A stretch of DNA of 64,000 bases from Spisula solida (GCA_947247005.1 OX365956.1:1061501-1125500), one strand, 5' to 3'; numbered from the stretch's first letter, positions 23,984 through 37,462 are shown. Notes: generated from the letters alone by a model not told the origin. Translations and numbers: made by a program.

Positions 23984-24504
23984 GTAAGTATGTTTATAAA
24001 CTGTATGTCTGTTTGTTTCTGTCACTTACTGTAACTGATATTTAAGTATGTGTATGGTACATACTTTGTCCTGAAAACGTAATTTTTCTGGTGTACACTG
24101 TATCAAATGTCGTATACTAGAAACAACACATCAAAGCAACAGGAAAAAGTTTGACTCATTTTATCTACTTGTTTCGATCAACATAGACTAAGGTCATCAG
24201 GATCAGGAATAAGAAAAACGGCTAATGCTAATAGTAATACGTAGGACTGGAGTAGTCGAGTTTGTCTGAGCGACCACCTGAACAAACACAGATTCAGTCG
24301 GTCCAGTCACATTTGCCATATAAATTAGTAGAATTAAGCGACTACCTGTCTTATACGACAAACGACCATGTTTGCTGTCAAGTGGTGCTAATCAATTTAT
24401 CCACTTCTTGTAAGTAAACATTTATGACAAGCCCTCAATTGTAATTTGTGTGTCTACATTTCTGTGACATATTCTTGAGGAATATTCTTTTTTCTAATAT
24501 CTAG

Positions 24505-24802
24505 ATTCTGTTAAGACTCAATGCATGTTGTGGTAAGGATTGCATCACAAACTTGGCAACAAAGATTGACACAGCGAAAGATACTGATATAGATGATGGA
24601 TTGACGGATCATTTGATTAAAGTTATCAAGCAGTGGTATGACTATGAGCAAGACTTAATAGGAGATGTAGCGAGACTTGAAACCATAGCAACCACAACAT
24701 TGGACATGACAACAACAGTAATGAAGGAACAACAAGGAATAAAACGACAATTGCATGAACTCGAGCAGAGCAATAAACGCCATCATGTTGATAAAGAATC
24801 TG
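24505..24802 (+). CDS. Exon 5: helical linker between HEPN and NACHT
   Basis: 298 nt, entered in phase 0 after ATATCTAG and left in phase 1 at GTATGT. It encodes about 99 residues starting ILLRLNACCGKDCITNLA. A charged helical stretch follows, rich in E, K, Q and L (KQQG, HELEQSNKRHH), likely a coiled coil leading into the NTPase. No catalytic motif is visible. The single leftover G combines with AT of exon 6 to give an Asp codon and keep the frame. The intron that follows is 22.8 kb long. Confidence 0.8.
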
Positions 24803-25019
24803 GTATGTTTTGTTGTATCATGCTTCTATAATATGGTGCACAGCCCACATCGCCCAGATACATAGTATATGGGGGCTATTTTGGAGTCATGCTTGACATT
24901 GGTTGGTGGGTCTGTTGGTTGGTTGGGTGCTCCATACAATTTTTGTCCTGTCTATTTCTCTGTAACCTCTGGTCGTATTTCAAAAACTTTGCATGACTGA
25001 TCAGCATATTGTTGTCGGA

Positions 25020-26900
25020 CATAGAAGGCTGTCCAGAAAAGAAAAGGAAAATCCAGATGTCCTTTTTGTGGGGGGACAAAATTAGCAGAACATTTTAGGC
25101 AGGATGCAGAATATACTGCTTTTCGAAAGGCAGAATGTTCTGCTATCTATCAAAGGCATACTATTAAGCAGAATATTCTGCTTTCTCCAGAAAATTCAGC
25201 TATCAATGAAAGGCAGAATATTCTGCTATCTCAAAAAGGTGATTATTTGCTAACTATAAAAGGCAGAATGTTCTGCTTTCTCGAAAGGCAGAACGTTCTG
25301 CTTTCTCGAAAGGCAGAATATTCTGCTAACTATAAAAGGCAGAATATTCTGCTTTCTCTGGAGGCAGAATGCTCGGCTAACTATGAAAGGCAGAATGTTC
25401 TGCTTTCTCAAAAGGCAGAATATTCTGCTAACTATAAAAGGCAGAATGTTCTGCTTTTTGAAAGGCAGAATGTTCTGCTATCTATCAAAGGCATAATATT
25501 AAGCAGAATGTTCTGCTTTCTCCAGAAAATTCAGCTATCAATGAAAGGCAGAATATTCTGCTATCTCAAAAAGCTGATTATTTGCTAACGATATAAGGCA
25601 GAATGTTCTGCTTTCTCGAAAGGCAGAATGTTCTGCTTTATCGAAAGGCAGAATATTCTGCTAACTATAAAAGGCAGAATATTCTGCTTTCTCTGGAGGC
25701 AGATTGCTCTGCTAACTATAAAAGGCAGAATATTCTGCTTTCTCTGGAGGCAGAATGCTCTGCTTACTATGAAAGGCAGAATGTTCTGCTATCTATCAAA
25801 GGCATACTATTAAGCAGAATATTTTGCTTTCTCCAGAAAATTCAGCTATCAATGAAAGGCAGAATATTCTGCTATCTCAAAAAGCTGATTATTTGCTAAC
25901 GATAAAAGGCAGAATGTTCTGCTTTCTCGAAAGGCAGAATATTCTATTCTGCTTTCTCTGGAGGCAGAATGCTCTGCTAACTATAAAAGGCAGAATATTC
26001 TGCTTTTTCTGGAGGCAGAATGATCTGCTAACTATGAAAGGCAGAATGTTCTGCTTTTCGAAAGGCAGAATGTTCTGCTATCTATCAATGGCATAATATG
26101 CTTAATATTATGCCATTGATAGATAGCAGAACATTCTGCCTTTCGAAAAGCAGAACATTCTGCTTTCTCGAAAGGCAGAATGTTCTGCTTTCTCGAAAGG
26201 CAGAATATTCTGCTAACTATAAACTTTAAAAGGCAGAATATTCTGCTTTCTCTGGAGGCAGAATCCTCTGCTTTTCGAAATCTCAAAAAGCTGATTATTT
26301 GCTAACTATAAAAGGCAGAATGTTCTGCTTTCTCGAAAGGCAGCATGTTCTGCTTTCTCGAAAGGCAGAATATTCTGCTAACTATAATAGGCAGAATATT
26401 CTGCTTTCTCTGGAGGCAGAATGCTCTGCTAACTATAAAAGGCAGAATATTCTGCTTTCTCTTGAGGCAGAATGCTCTGCTAACTATGAAAGGCAGAATG
26501 TTCTGCCTTTTCGAAAGGCAGAATGTTCTGCTTTTCGAAAGGCAGAATGTTCTGCTATCTATCAAAGGCATAATATTAAGCAGAATATTCTGCTATCTCA
26601 AAAAGGTGATTATTTGCTAACTATAAAAGGCAGAATGTTCTGCTTTCTCGAAAGGCAGAATGTTCTGCTTTCTCGAAAGGCAGAATATTCTGCTAACTAT
26701 AAACTATAAAAGGCAGAATATTCTGCTTTCTCAAAGGCAGAATGTTCTGCTATCTATCAAAGGCGTAATATTAAGCAGAATATTCTGCTTTCTCCAGAAA
26801 ATGCAGCTATCAATGAAAGGCAGAATATTCTGCTATCTCAAAAAGCTGAGTATTTGCTAAATGTAAAAGGCAGAATGTTCTGCTTTCTCCAGGGGAATAC
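25020..26900 (+). repeat. Palindromic satellite block A (GCAGAATATTCTGC)
   Basis: Dozens of copies of the 14-bp perfect palindrome GCAGAATATTCTGC and its variants (GCAGAATGTTCTGC, GCAGAATGCTCTGC). They are joined by short spacers such as TTTCTCGAAAG, TAACTATAAAAG, TATCTATCAAAG and TTTCTCTGGAG. Spacers recur in a fixed order, giving a higher-order unit of about 320 bp. The left border (CTGTCCAGAAAAGAAAAGG, 25030) recurs inverted at the right border of block B. The stop-poor text produces overlapping open frames on both strands (FCFLERQN-type) that are not genes. Confidence 0.9.
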
Positions 26901-26914
26901 TTTTCAGCTATCAA

Positions 26915-28145
26915 TAAAAGGCGGGGTCATTAAGTGCAAAGCATATTATTTTTGGAAGGTAAGCGTGTAATATATGAAATTAAAGGTATCGACGAGTAAT
27001 GGTCAACAATCGTATTTAGAACCCAGCCCGGGGTCGGGCGGGGTCATTAAGTGCAAAAATATTATTTTTGGAAGGTAGGCGTGTCAAATATGAAATTAAA
27101 GGTATCGACGAGTAATTGTCAACAATCGTATTTAGAACCAAGCCAGGGGTCAGGCGGGTTCATTAAGTGCAAAAATATTATTTTAGGAAGGTAGGCGTGT
27201 CATATATGAAATGAAAGGTATCGACAAGTAATTGTCAAAAATTGCGTTAAGATCCCAGCCGGTGGGTCGGGCTGGAATCATAAAGTCCCAAAATAGATAA
27301 TTTTCAAAAGGTAGGCGTGTCATATATCAAACTAAAGGTATCGACGAGTAGTTGTCAAAAAATCGTATTTAGAACCTAGCCTGTGGGTCGGGCGGGTCAT
27401 TATGATTGTACAGAAATAGATTATTTTTGGAAGGTAGGCGTGTCATATATCAAATTAAAGGTATCAACGCGTAGTTGTCAATATCGTATTTAGAATCTAG
27501 CTCGGGGTGATTGAGGCGTGTCATATATCAAATGAAAGGTTTCGAAGAGTAATTGTCAAAAATCACATTAAGATCCCAGTCCGGGAGTCGGGTGGGTCAT
27601 TAAGTGACAAAATAGATTATTTTTGGAAGGTAGGCGTGTCATATATCAAATTAAAGGTATCGATGAGTATTTGTCAAAAATCGTTTTTATAACCCAGCCC
27701 TGTGGTCGGGCGGAGGTCATTTAGTACCTTAATATATAATTTTTGGACGGTAGGCATGTCATAATTATATCAAATGAAAGGTATTGAAGAGTAATTGTCA
27801 ACAAATGCATTAATATCCCAGCGCAGTGGTTGGGCGGGGTCATTAAGTACCAAAATAGATAATTTTTGGAAGGTAGGCATGTCAAATATGAAATTAAAGG
27901 TATCAACAAGTAGTTGTCAAAATTCATATTTAAAACCCAGCCCGGGAGTCGGGCAGGGTCAGTAAGTGCAAAAAAAGGTAATTTTTGGAAGGTAGGCATG
28001 TCATATATCAATTTAAAGGTATCAACGAGTAGTTGTCAAAATCATATTTAGAATCCAGCTCGGGCGGTTGAGGTAATTAAGTGCAAAATAGATTATGTTT
28101 TGAAAGGAAGGCATGTCATATATATATTAAATTATAGGTATCAAA
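26915..28145 (+). repeat. About 115-bp tandem repeat
   Basis: About ten diverged copies containing GGAAGGTAGGCGTGTCATAT, AAAGGTATCGACGAGTA, ATTTAGAACCCAGCC, GTCGGGCGGGGTCATTAAGT. It begins where palindromic satellite block A ends. Some units encode short frames without recognisable similarity. Confidence 0.85.
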
Positions 28146-29515
28146 GTGTAAATATTTTATGCAGCAGCAGCATATAAGTGTTTTTGCAGCACAAATAGTA
28201 TACAAGTATATCATGAATGTTTATTCCATATGCATCTAAATAAATTCAACCAGTCACTGAAAACTTGCGTATGTATATGAATTGCTCTTACTAGTATTTT
28301 AGTTTTATGATCATTGTAATTAAGCAAGTGAGCTTCCGTATGTCTTAGAAATATCTAACTCGTATTCTTAGAATAAGAATGATATCCAATACACATATAA
28401 CCTCACATATTAGGGCCTAGGATAATCTTACAGTAAAGACTTAATTTTATCGGAAAAATAGTCAATTTAAGATTGATCTTGCAGTTTAGATGTACATTGT
28501 ATATTGAATACGGTCCCAGAACAGCACTGTTTTAAGAGTAGTTGGAAATCAACTAGCTCTCAGACTCAAGAATCTTAAAATAATGTAAAATTCACGTACG
28601 CTCAGTTTTCTGTTACAACAACAATATTAACAATTAATTCAGGAAAACATTTTGTACATACCTATAATAAGTTTGCTTTTTAAATTTCCCAATGAGCTTA
28701 ATTATGAAAGAAGTGACCACTTCTTATTACAGGTACATCTCACTATTTTGCGAAACCCAAACACAGTATTACACACTTAGTTGTGTGCTATCACATTAGA
28801 AATAGGAGTGTATGTGGTCAGTCTGCAAAGCTAGGGCTTATCAGTTTAAGCAAATAATCTGTATCGCTGTTTATATCCCATAAATCTTTTGGACCAGTGT
28901 TGTGGGAATAGTATTCTAACATTAATTTCGGGCTATTCTAGAAATAGTACTGACCACATGTTTCATACCTTTCACTCTTGAAGAAATGTATTAGACAGAA
29001 TGGCACAATTCTGACCAAAATATGTTCAATTCAACTGGAGAAAGGTGCTAGTAATTTGATAGGACTATTAAAGGCCAATCTAAAGGAACTGAGAGAACTC
29101 TCCAGGGTATTCCATGTCATTATAATTTCACAGCATTCATTACAGTGTATAGACTTTCCAGAGCGAATCCTTAATCCAGTCCTACCAAGAGATCCGATAT
29201 TTCAATTTTCCCCAGAATTTTTAATCGAGGGATAATGATTAGCGTAAAATCAGAATGAAACGGCATGTCAGAGAGTTACAAATTACTTCTTTAGATTGAC
29301 TTTTAATAGCCCTATCAGATTACTAGAACCCTTCCACAGGTGAATTGAAATGGACATTAGGGTCAGATTTGTGTTTCTGGGTTTCTCTCTATGAGAAGTT
29401 GTGCTTTCAAGAAAAAGATATACATGTACACACATTTTGGTTTTACAGTGAAATTTTGAATTTGAATGAAATGCACTAGGAAAGGAATTTAATTAGAAAG
29501 TTAAATAAAGTACCC
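28146..29515. other. Unique-looking intron sequence
   Basis: No gene, repeat array or transposon end recognised. The 85-codon open frame at 28978-29235 has no family features and no matching splice context within intron 5. Confidence 0.4.
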
Positions 29516-29519
29516 GGTG

Positions 29520-31530
29520 TAACAGTCCAGTTTTTCCCCCAGTCAGTTTTTTCCCCCGGGAAAAATTGACTAGTCAGTTTTTTCCCCGGGGGAAGAAACT
29601 GACTAGTCAGTTCCCCCCCCTAGTCAGGTTTTTCCCCCCTACAATAATATTTTTGTGATTGGGGAAAAAAATAACTAGTCAATTCCCCCCCCCCCTATAA
29701 TGAAATATTTTGCGATGGGGAAGTTTTTTTTAAACTTTTTTTGTTGATTTATATCTCCTAGATTCTACTCTCTAATATTTAATTATTATTATTGTAAACG
29801 TCTGAACAGAGGGGGGAAGAAACTGACTAGTCCATTCTTTCCCCCATCATACCTGTAAACGTCTGAACAGAGGGGGGAAGAAATCTTGACTAGACCTTTC
29901 TTTCCCCACCCTGATTTATATCTCCTAGATTCTACTCTCTAATATTTAATTATTATTATTGTAAACATCTAAACAGAGGGGGGAAGAAACTGACTAGTCC
30001 ATTCTTTTCCCCCTCATACTTGTAAACTTCTGAACAGAGGGGGGAAGAAACTAACTTGTCAGTTCTTTCCCCCATCATACTTGTAAATGTCTGAACTGAG
30101 GGGGGAAGAAACTGACTAGTCCATTCTTTCCCCCATCATACTTGTAAACAGCTGAACAGAGGGGGAGCGGGAGAAACTGACTAGTCCATTCTTTCCCCCA
30201 TCATACTTGTAAATGTCTGAACAGAGGGGGAAGAAACTGACTAGTCAGTACTTTCCCCCATCATACTTGTAAATGTCTGAACAGAGGGGGGAAGAAACTG
30301 ACTAGTCCATTCTTTCCCCCATCATACTTGTAAATGTCTGAACAGAGGGGAGAAGAAATTATCTAGTCAGTTTTTTCCCCCCACCAACTTGTTTATGACC
30401 CCCATCATACTTGTAAATGTCTGAACTGAGGGGGGAAGAAACTGACTAGTCCATTCTTTCCCCCATCATACTTGTAAATGTCTGAACAGAGGGGGAAGAA
30501 ACTGACTAGTCAGTTCTTTCCCCCATCATACTTGTAAATGTCTGAACAGAGGGGGAAGAAACTGACTAGTCCATTCTTTCCCCCATCATACTTGTAAATG
30601 TATGAACAGAGGGGGGAAGAAACTGACTAGTCCATTCTTTCCCCCATCATACTTGTAAATGTCTGAACAGAGGTGAGAAGAAATTGACTAGTCAGTTCTT
30701 CCCCCCACCAACTTGTTTATGACCCCCATCATACTTGTAAATGTCTGAACTGAGGGGGGAAGAAACTGACTAGTCCATTCTTTCCCCCCTTATACTTGTA
30801 AACGGCTGAACAGAGGGGGAGGGGGAGAAACTGACTAGTCCATTCTTTCCCCCATCTTACTTGTAAATGTCTGAACAGAGGGGGGAAGAAACTGACTAGT
30901 CAGTTCTTTCCCCCATCATACTTGTAAACGTCTGAACAGAGGGGGAAGAAACTGACTAGTCAGTTCTTTCCCCCATCATACTTGTAAACATCTAAACAGA
31001 GGGGGTAAGAAACTGACTAGTCCATTCTTTCCCCCCATCATACTTGTAAATGTCAGAACAGAGGGGAGAAGAAATTGACTAGTCAGTTCTTTCCCCCCAC
31101 CAACTTGTTTATGACCCCCATCATACTTGTAAATGTCTGAACTGAGGGGGGAAGAAACTGACTAGTCAATTCTTTCCCCCATCATACTTGTAAACGGCTG
31201 AACAGAGGGGGAGGGGGAGAAACTGACTAGTCCATTCTTTCCCCCATCTTACTTGTAAATGTCTTAACAGAGGGGGGAAGAAACTGACTAGTCAGTTCTT
31301 TCCCCCATCATACTTGTAAACGTCTAAACAGAGGGGGTAAGAAACTGACTAGTCCATTCTTTCCCCCCCCCCCCCCATCATACTTGTAAATGTCTGAACA
31401 GAGGGGAGAAGAAATTGACTAGTCAGTTCTTTCCGCCAACCAACTTGTTTATGACCCCCATCATACTTGTAAATGTCTGAACTGAGGGGGGAAGAAACTG
31501 ACTAGTCCATTCTTTCCCCCCTTATACATG
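29520..31530 (+). repeat. About 60-bp satellite with a 34-bp palindrome per unit
   Basis: About 30 copies of a unit with CTGAACAGAGGGGGGAAGAA, ACTGACTAGTC, TTCTTTCCCCC and ATCATACTTGTAAATGT. The core AACTGACTAGTCAGTT (for example 30890-30905) is a perfect palindrome. In the best units the G-run and C-run extend it to 34 bp (30881-30914). Variant units with CCATTC break the symmetry. A higher-order unit of about 370 bp carries 'ccaacttgtttatgaccccc' at 30384, 30708, 31100 and 31440. Confidence 0.9.
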
Positions 31531-31544
31531 CCGTATCTACCCCA

Positions 31545-32790
31545 GTAAGCATTTTTAACGCAATTCTAAAGTTAAGCACTGCACTCTGAAATTCTCTAGC
31601 AAGCTTTAAACGTAGATCTAAGATTGAGCACTGCACTCTGGACCTTCTCTAGCAAGCTTTGAATGTAGGTCGAAGGCTGAGCACTATACTCTGAAATTCT
31701 CTAGCAAGCTTGGAATGTAAATCTAAGGTGAGCACTACACTCTGGACTTTCTTTAACAAACTTGGAACGAAGGTCTAAGATTGAGCATTGCACTCTAGAC
31801 CTTCTCTAGCAAGCTTTGAACGTAGGTCTAACACTACAGCACTGCACTCTGAAATTCCCTAGCAAGCTTGGAACGTAGGTCTTAGACTACAGCATTGCAC
31901 TCTTGACATTCTCTAGCAAGTTTGGAATGTAGGTCTAAGACTGAGCACTGCACTCTGGACATTTTCTAGCAAGCTTGGAATTTAGGTCTAAGATTAGATA
32001 CTACACTTTGGACATTCTCTAGCAAGCTTTAAACGTAGGCCTAAGATTGAGCATTGCACTCTGGACCTTTTCTAGCAAACATTCAACATAAGTACTGTAT
32101 GAGATTGAACACTACACTCTATCAAGCTTTTAAAGCAAATCTAAGACTGAGCAGTGCACTCTGGACTTTTTCTAGCAAACTTTCAATGTAGGTCCAAGAT
32201 TGAGCTCTGCACTCTGGACCTTTTCTAGCAAGCTTTTAATGTAGGTCTTAGATTGAGCACTGCATGTTGGACCTTTTCTAGCAAGCTTTCAACGTAGGTA
32301 TAAGATTGAGCACTGCACTCTAACAAGCTTTGAATGCAAATCTAAGACTGAGCACTGCACTCTGGACCTTTTCTAGCAAGCTTTCAATGTAGGTCTGAGA
32401 TTGAGCAACCTCTAGCAAGTTTAAGGTTCAGCCCTGTACATTTGACCTCTAGTAAGGTTTGAACTTGATTGAGCAATGTAGGTCTATGGTAGAGCCCTGC
32501 ATTCCTGCCCTACTTCAGCAAACATTTGATGCATGTCTCTGGTCAAGCCCTGAACTCTTGACCTACAGCATGCAAGCATTGAACGTAGGTCTATTTGAAC
32601 CTACAAATGCAAGCATAGAATGTAGGTCTAACTGAATCTACTCTAGCAATTAGCATTCAAAGTAGGTCTAACTGGACCTACAACGTGCAAGCATAGAATG
32701 TAGGTCTTACTGGACCTGCAACAATGTCTTACTGGACCTGAAACATGCAAGCATGGAAAGTAGGTCTAACTGGACCTACACCATGAAAGC
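31545..32790 (+). repeat. About 54-bp tandem repeat
   Basis: About 20 copies of a unit with GTAGGTCTAAGATTGAGCAC, TGCACTCTGGACC and TTCTCTAGCAAGCTT, decaying towards the right into a 'catgcaagcatagaatgtag' variant (32570-32790). It directly abuts the preceding satellite. Confidence 0.85.
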
Positions 32791-33128
32791 ATAGAGTTGT
32801 TACAGGTCAGTTTTAACCATGTGTTGGGTTCGAGCCTTAGGCCAACCCTTGACCGACCTTCCCGATATCCTTTGTAGGTGGTGGTAGTAATAGGGTACAT
32901 TTTAGAACAGTAGTGACTGTAAGACCTTGTCATGTAGTATACACTGTCTTTATTTGAAAAGTTTATTAACACCATGCATATGTAACTGTTGTCGGGTCAC
33001 TAAGTAATACTAATGAGGGAACTATCCCATTCTAAAGAATAGGGGGAGGGGACTATGTTTTATACAATAACAGAGATGCTGTCGATCAATAGTATAATAG
33101 TTGAAAACCAGTTTTTCACATCGTCTCG

Positions 33129-33560
33129 TTAGTCTAGTGATTAAGCACAATGATTTTGTTGAGATTTGTTCAATCTAGCCACTGGTTCGACACCCATTCA
33201 AATTACATGAATTTTAAAGTTTTTTATCTTTTTTACAAGAACCTTATTTTGTATTTGTAACTAATAGAATAATAAGATACACATAGTAAGGTATGTAGAT
33301 TTATTTGTGTGTTATCAAGTAACGAAGTTGTATCTTTTCAATTATTTCATTTTTATCTACAGTACAGTAATCATACAATTATATTATATACCCACTTCAA
33401 CATAAGAAATTTATCATTTGAAGTATCGATTCATTAAAGCAGTAGAACAATATAAGACTTAATAACATGGATACATGTAATAAAAAAAATTGTGGGGATC
33501 GAACCTACAACTTTTGAAACTTGTAGGAAGTGTGTGTTTATCTACTACCCTACATCGCCT
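33129..33560. repeat. Convergent pair of tRNA-like sequences
   Basis: Plus strand about 33129-33195: TTAGTCTAGTGATTAAGC (A-box-like) and CACTGGTTCGACACC (B-box-like). Minus strand about 33487-33560: GGGTAGTAGATAAACAC and GTAGGTTCGATCCCCAC. They face each other, as in the elements at 22091-23400 and 40577-41331. A third minus-strand tRNA-like stretch with GTGTTCGATTCACATAAG lies near 34045-34110. Stems are too degraded to call functional tRNAs. Confidence 0.45.
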
Positions 33561-33778
33561 TTGATGTATGGAATGCGCTTTAAACATAATTTGATATCGA
33601 ACCCAGACAGACAAGTTTATGTTTATAACGGTTCTCGTTTTACTTTGAATGCACTGTATAAGTTGTGAGTAATGGTATTTGTCTTGTATGATTTGTTCTT
33701 GTTTTAATATGTATTTTAGCTTCATCATTGGAGAAATAAAACAATATGTGCATTAAACATTTGTCCCGATGATTTGAT

Positions 33779-33832
<54 letters not shown>
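33779..33832. repeat. (TA)n microsatellite
   Basis: About 26 uninterrupted AT/TA dinucleotides. Confidence 0.95.
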
Positions 33833-33836
<4 letters not shown>

Positions 33837-34473
33837 TTATTAAAGTCTCATCTCTGTACACATAAACTATACAATTTACAAAACACATCACAGTACAAAG
33901 TCATTCTAAAAGAATTATAAGAGACTATCAAATCACAATTTCATTAAAAACTCACAATATTTACAATATAAATCTATGTTACCATTGTTATTCTAATAAT
34001 AAAAACTGCCCTAAAAATAAATATTTAATATGAAAATCAAAATCACACTTATGTGAATCGAACACACAATGTGACATATTACTTAGGACTACAATAGGTG
34101 TTTTGCCTTCATGAGCTGTAGTACACAGACTCTTGGGGTCTTGTCCACGCGCCTCGAAATATCATCATTATATCAATTTTATATCCAGACCCATTCACTC
34201 ATCACACAAACGTTTGTTGCATGCATTTGAAATAAAAATTAAATCTGATTAAGGTGTCTAATATTTTATTGAAAGGTAACCTTGATGATGAATTAAATAT
34301 AATGTTTGATGACTTTAGGTAATTGCAAAGTCTTTGATCTATCTGTACAATGTATATCAAACCTGTTATACATGTATTTATGAAGAACACATTTACAGCT
34401 ATGATTTTGGAAGTTCCTTACATTTGCTCCGCTAGTTTTTGAGATATTCTTATTTTCCTAAAAACTAATAATA

Positions 34474-36767
34474 CAAGGGTCAGTCAAGAAAAACTGAGAG
34501 TTGCTAAATAATTCTTAGAGAAGTAAGTGTTCGTATATTTCCTATACGTTATCGTGAAATATGGTATCTCACTGATTATATGGCGAAAACCACTCTAGTC
34601 TATGACAATTTGATTCTTGTTGCTAGTCAACCAAAGAAGACAACTATAGGACATGCGTTCACGCTGTTAGTAAAACAGAAGTGTGCGTTGCTATGGAAAC
34701 ATAAAGATATATCTGATATTTTCAAACACATTATTTATTTGGTAATACATTAATCTATCAAATAAAATTAATTCTAGTTGTTTTACTCCACCAATATAGA
34801 AAATATTCTTGACGAAAATGTAAATTGTCATTTTATTTGATGGTATTAAAACCACAATTTACCCCACCCAAAAGAACGGATCATTTTTTAAGAAAGCGAA
34901 GTTATACAATTTATTTCTGTTACGGTAACTGGACTCCTTGAGATGTATTCACAATCTTATTGAAAAGAAATGGGGAAATCAGTGATCAGTTTTAGAACAC
35001 ATGCCGGGAATATTGATAAAATGTGGGTAAAATTGTTGCACTAGGCAACAAAATAACACAGCATTAGTGACCATTCTTAAATAATGGCTCATTATTATTT
35101 GATATATGCTATTCTACAATATACTCATGTTAGTTGTAATGAATCCCGGTATATAAGGTTGAACTAAACCATTGAATTTACAACAGATTTGATCTTCATA
35201 TCGCTTGTGCTAACGCATACCCCTAAGTGATGTTCTATGGTTGCTTGGCAACTACATTTATAAGCCTATATATTGTTAGCTTATTTAGGCCTATTAGCTT
35301 ATGTACCCGTGTCTGCTATGATGCATATGTAGTATGTATGCCTATGTAAGTATCTTTAGTGTGATACGTGTATATGTGTACTATTGTGTAGGAATAAAGT
35401 ACCAGTAAATAAAAACACAGTTCAACTTCAAACTAGATTTATGGTTGGTAAAATCAAAAGGTATATCTATAGATCTAATAGATATTAAAACATCATATCA
35501 TACAACAAACACACTCTAATCAACCAACAAGTCAAACTGACGTTGACAAAGATTTCTCCCACCAGTCAAACTGACGTTGACCAAACTACATATATATACT
35601 CCTTAGTCAAACTGACGTTGACATCAAAATACTCACTGGATGTATAAAGTAGATCTAGAAATCTAGACAAAATATTATGAGTAAATCGCCAGTAGTAGGC
35701 CTATTATAAATACAGTAAGGCTGTAATGTACACTTCCAATAGATTAAAAATAATCTATGAAATCTGGTTCAATATATACAAAACAAGTATATTATAGAAA
35801 CTAGAATAAAGTCATAAAGTTAAACTGGTAATTATTTATACATGAAACATTTAGCAGAATCAGGCTTTTGGCGGAATTGACTTGAGTGACTATTTTTATT
35901 GTCCGGCAGTTTTGAGGGATAAGAAGCTCCAGACTGAAGTCTGCGCTCGTAAATATAGGCAATCGCGCCTTGATATCAGTTTGAAATTTGCCGGTTTCAA
36001 AACTTTCAAATGACGTAATGTCCAATCGCGACAAAGAGTGGAATTCAACAACCAATGAAATCAGTCCGCTAAACTTAGAACTGTCTGTGTTCGTTCACAA
36101 GATTAAACGTAGATCCGCAGGTCAATCTGCTAAAGTACGATTATTCATTACTTGTTAAAGTTATGGAAAAATGAATCACAGTTCTATAATCAGTATATCA
36201 TGCGATGATTAAAACACTTTGGGTTATAATAATGACTAAGGTTAGATTTTCATTGTCTGTCAAGCACTGGCACTTGTGCTAATAGATCCACCAAAGATTT
36301 CACTGAGCAAGTAAACAATGAAGTCTGTCATCATTACGTTTGTGCATAACAAAGCATAAAAAATTTGCGAGTGGCTGGAATACCTTGTTTAAAGGTAATT
36401 ACAATCCAATAATTGTTCTTGATTACAATTTCCCGAGAATGCGAGTAATTCAAATTGTCATACGTTTTCGCGACCCGAGTCGACTCGTCACATTTTGTCT
36501 GTAACTAGCACTATTTGAGTTAATCTGTAGTGATATATGATTCAGAGTTAAGGATCTAAGTATCCCTAAATGGGATTAGACGAGTCAGTCTAATAAATTA
36601 CTTTAAGATATGTAAACAATGTCATTCTACTTATCACAATATGATGACGGAACTCATCAGATTGTCCGCAGGGGGTAATATTTGACGATGAATAATAGAA
36701 AGTACAACTGCAAACATATTTTGAAGGCTTAAATTACCAACTCTCAGTTTTTCTTGACTGACCCTCG
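34474..36767. mobile_element. 2294-bp mariner-like TIR element, TA duplication
   Basis: CAAGGGTCAGTCAAGAAAAA and CTGAGAGTT at the left mirror the right end (29 bp, one mismatch). TA flanks both sides. Termini of the type CGAGGGTCA are known from mariner elements. The interior holds no transposase; it does hold three copies of GTCAAACTGACGTTGAC (35535-35630). Confidence 0.65.
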
Positions 36768-37129
36768 TATTTACCGAAATAGGTTGACATTTAATACAAT
36801 GTACATGTAACATGAAACTTGGCATGCACGAAATTTCGTGTTTACGGAATCATACGGTAACGTTTATTTTAGAATGTGCATGTTATTTGTATTTTAAATG
36901 CTATTTTAAAATGAGTAATGTTTCATTGTTGACTAGTGAAAAAAAAGTTTAACGAAACAAATATTTGAACAACATACTGTTTTCATACATGCAACAAGTA
37001 GAGTGGCTCGACCCTTTTACCCATGTATTTAAAATGTATTTATAGAATTTTTTGTATGAAATTGTTTGTGTATTTTGTTTGGGCAATACAATATGTTTAA
37101 ACTAAGTAGAGTAACAATTATAGAAGATT

Positions 37130-37462
37130 TTTTCCAAATTTCATGGCAGTTGCTCGGTTAGACTGTTAACACTCTAGAAGTCACACTTTTCACTTAATCA
37201 TTATGAAACTTGGTCAAAATGTTTGTCTCTATGAAATCTAGACCACGGTTGAACTTTGTCTTCTGGGGTCAAAAACTAGGTCACCAGATTACATTGAAGA
37301 AAAACCTTGTTTATTATCTAGAGCTCACAATTCTTACCTCATCTTTATAAAACCTGGCCACAAATCTACATTAAATATTAAGGTCATGTCATAACAAATA
37401 CTGATTCTGCCTAAACTGCTAGTCATCAGGTGAGCGCTTTAGGGCCAATGGCCCTCTTGTTT
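37130..37462 (+). repeat. Short HINE-like element, 3' end intact
   Basis: Two degraded 145-bp-type cores (ACACTCTAGAAGTCACAC, AACTTGGTCAAAATG), then CATCAGGTGAGCGCTTTAGG, GCCAATGGCCCTCTTGTTTT. The 5' end is not clear. Confidence 0.55.

Noticed and set aside
25083..26900. Regular repeats with short spacers, CRISPR-like at first sight
   Set aside because: Spacers are themselves repeated and the DNA is eukaryotic; this is a satellite.
33640..33891. Frame with a long (IY)n run
   Set aside because: Encoded by the TA microsatellite.
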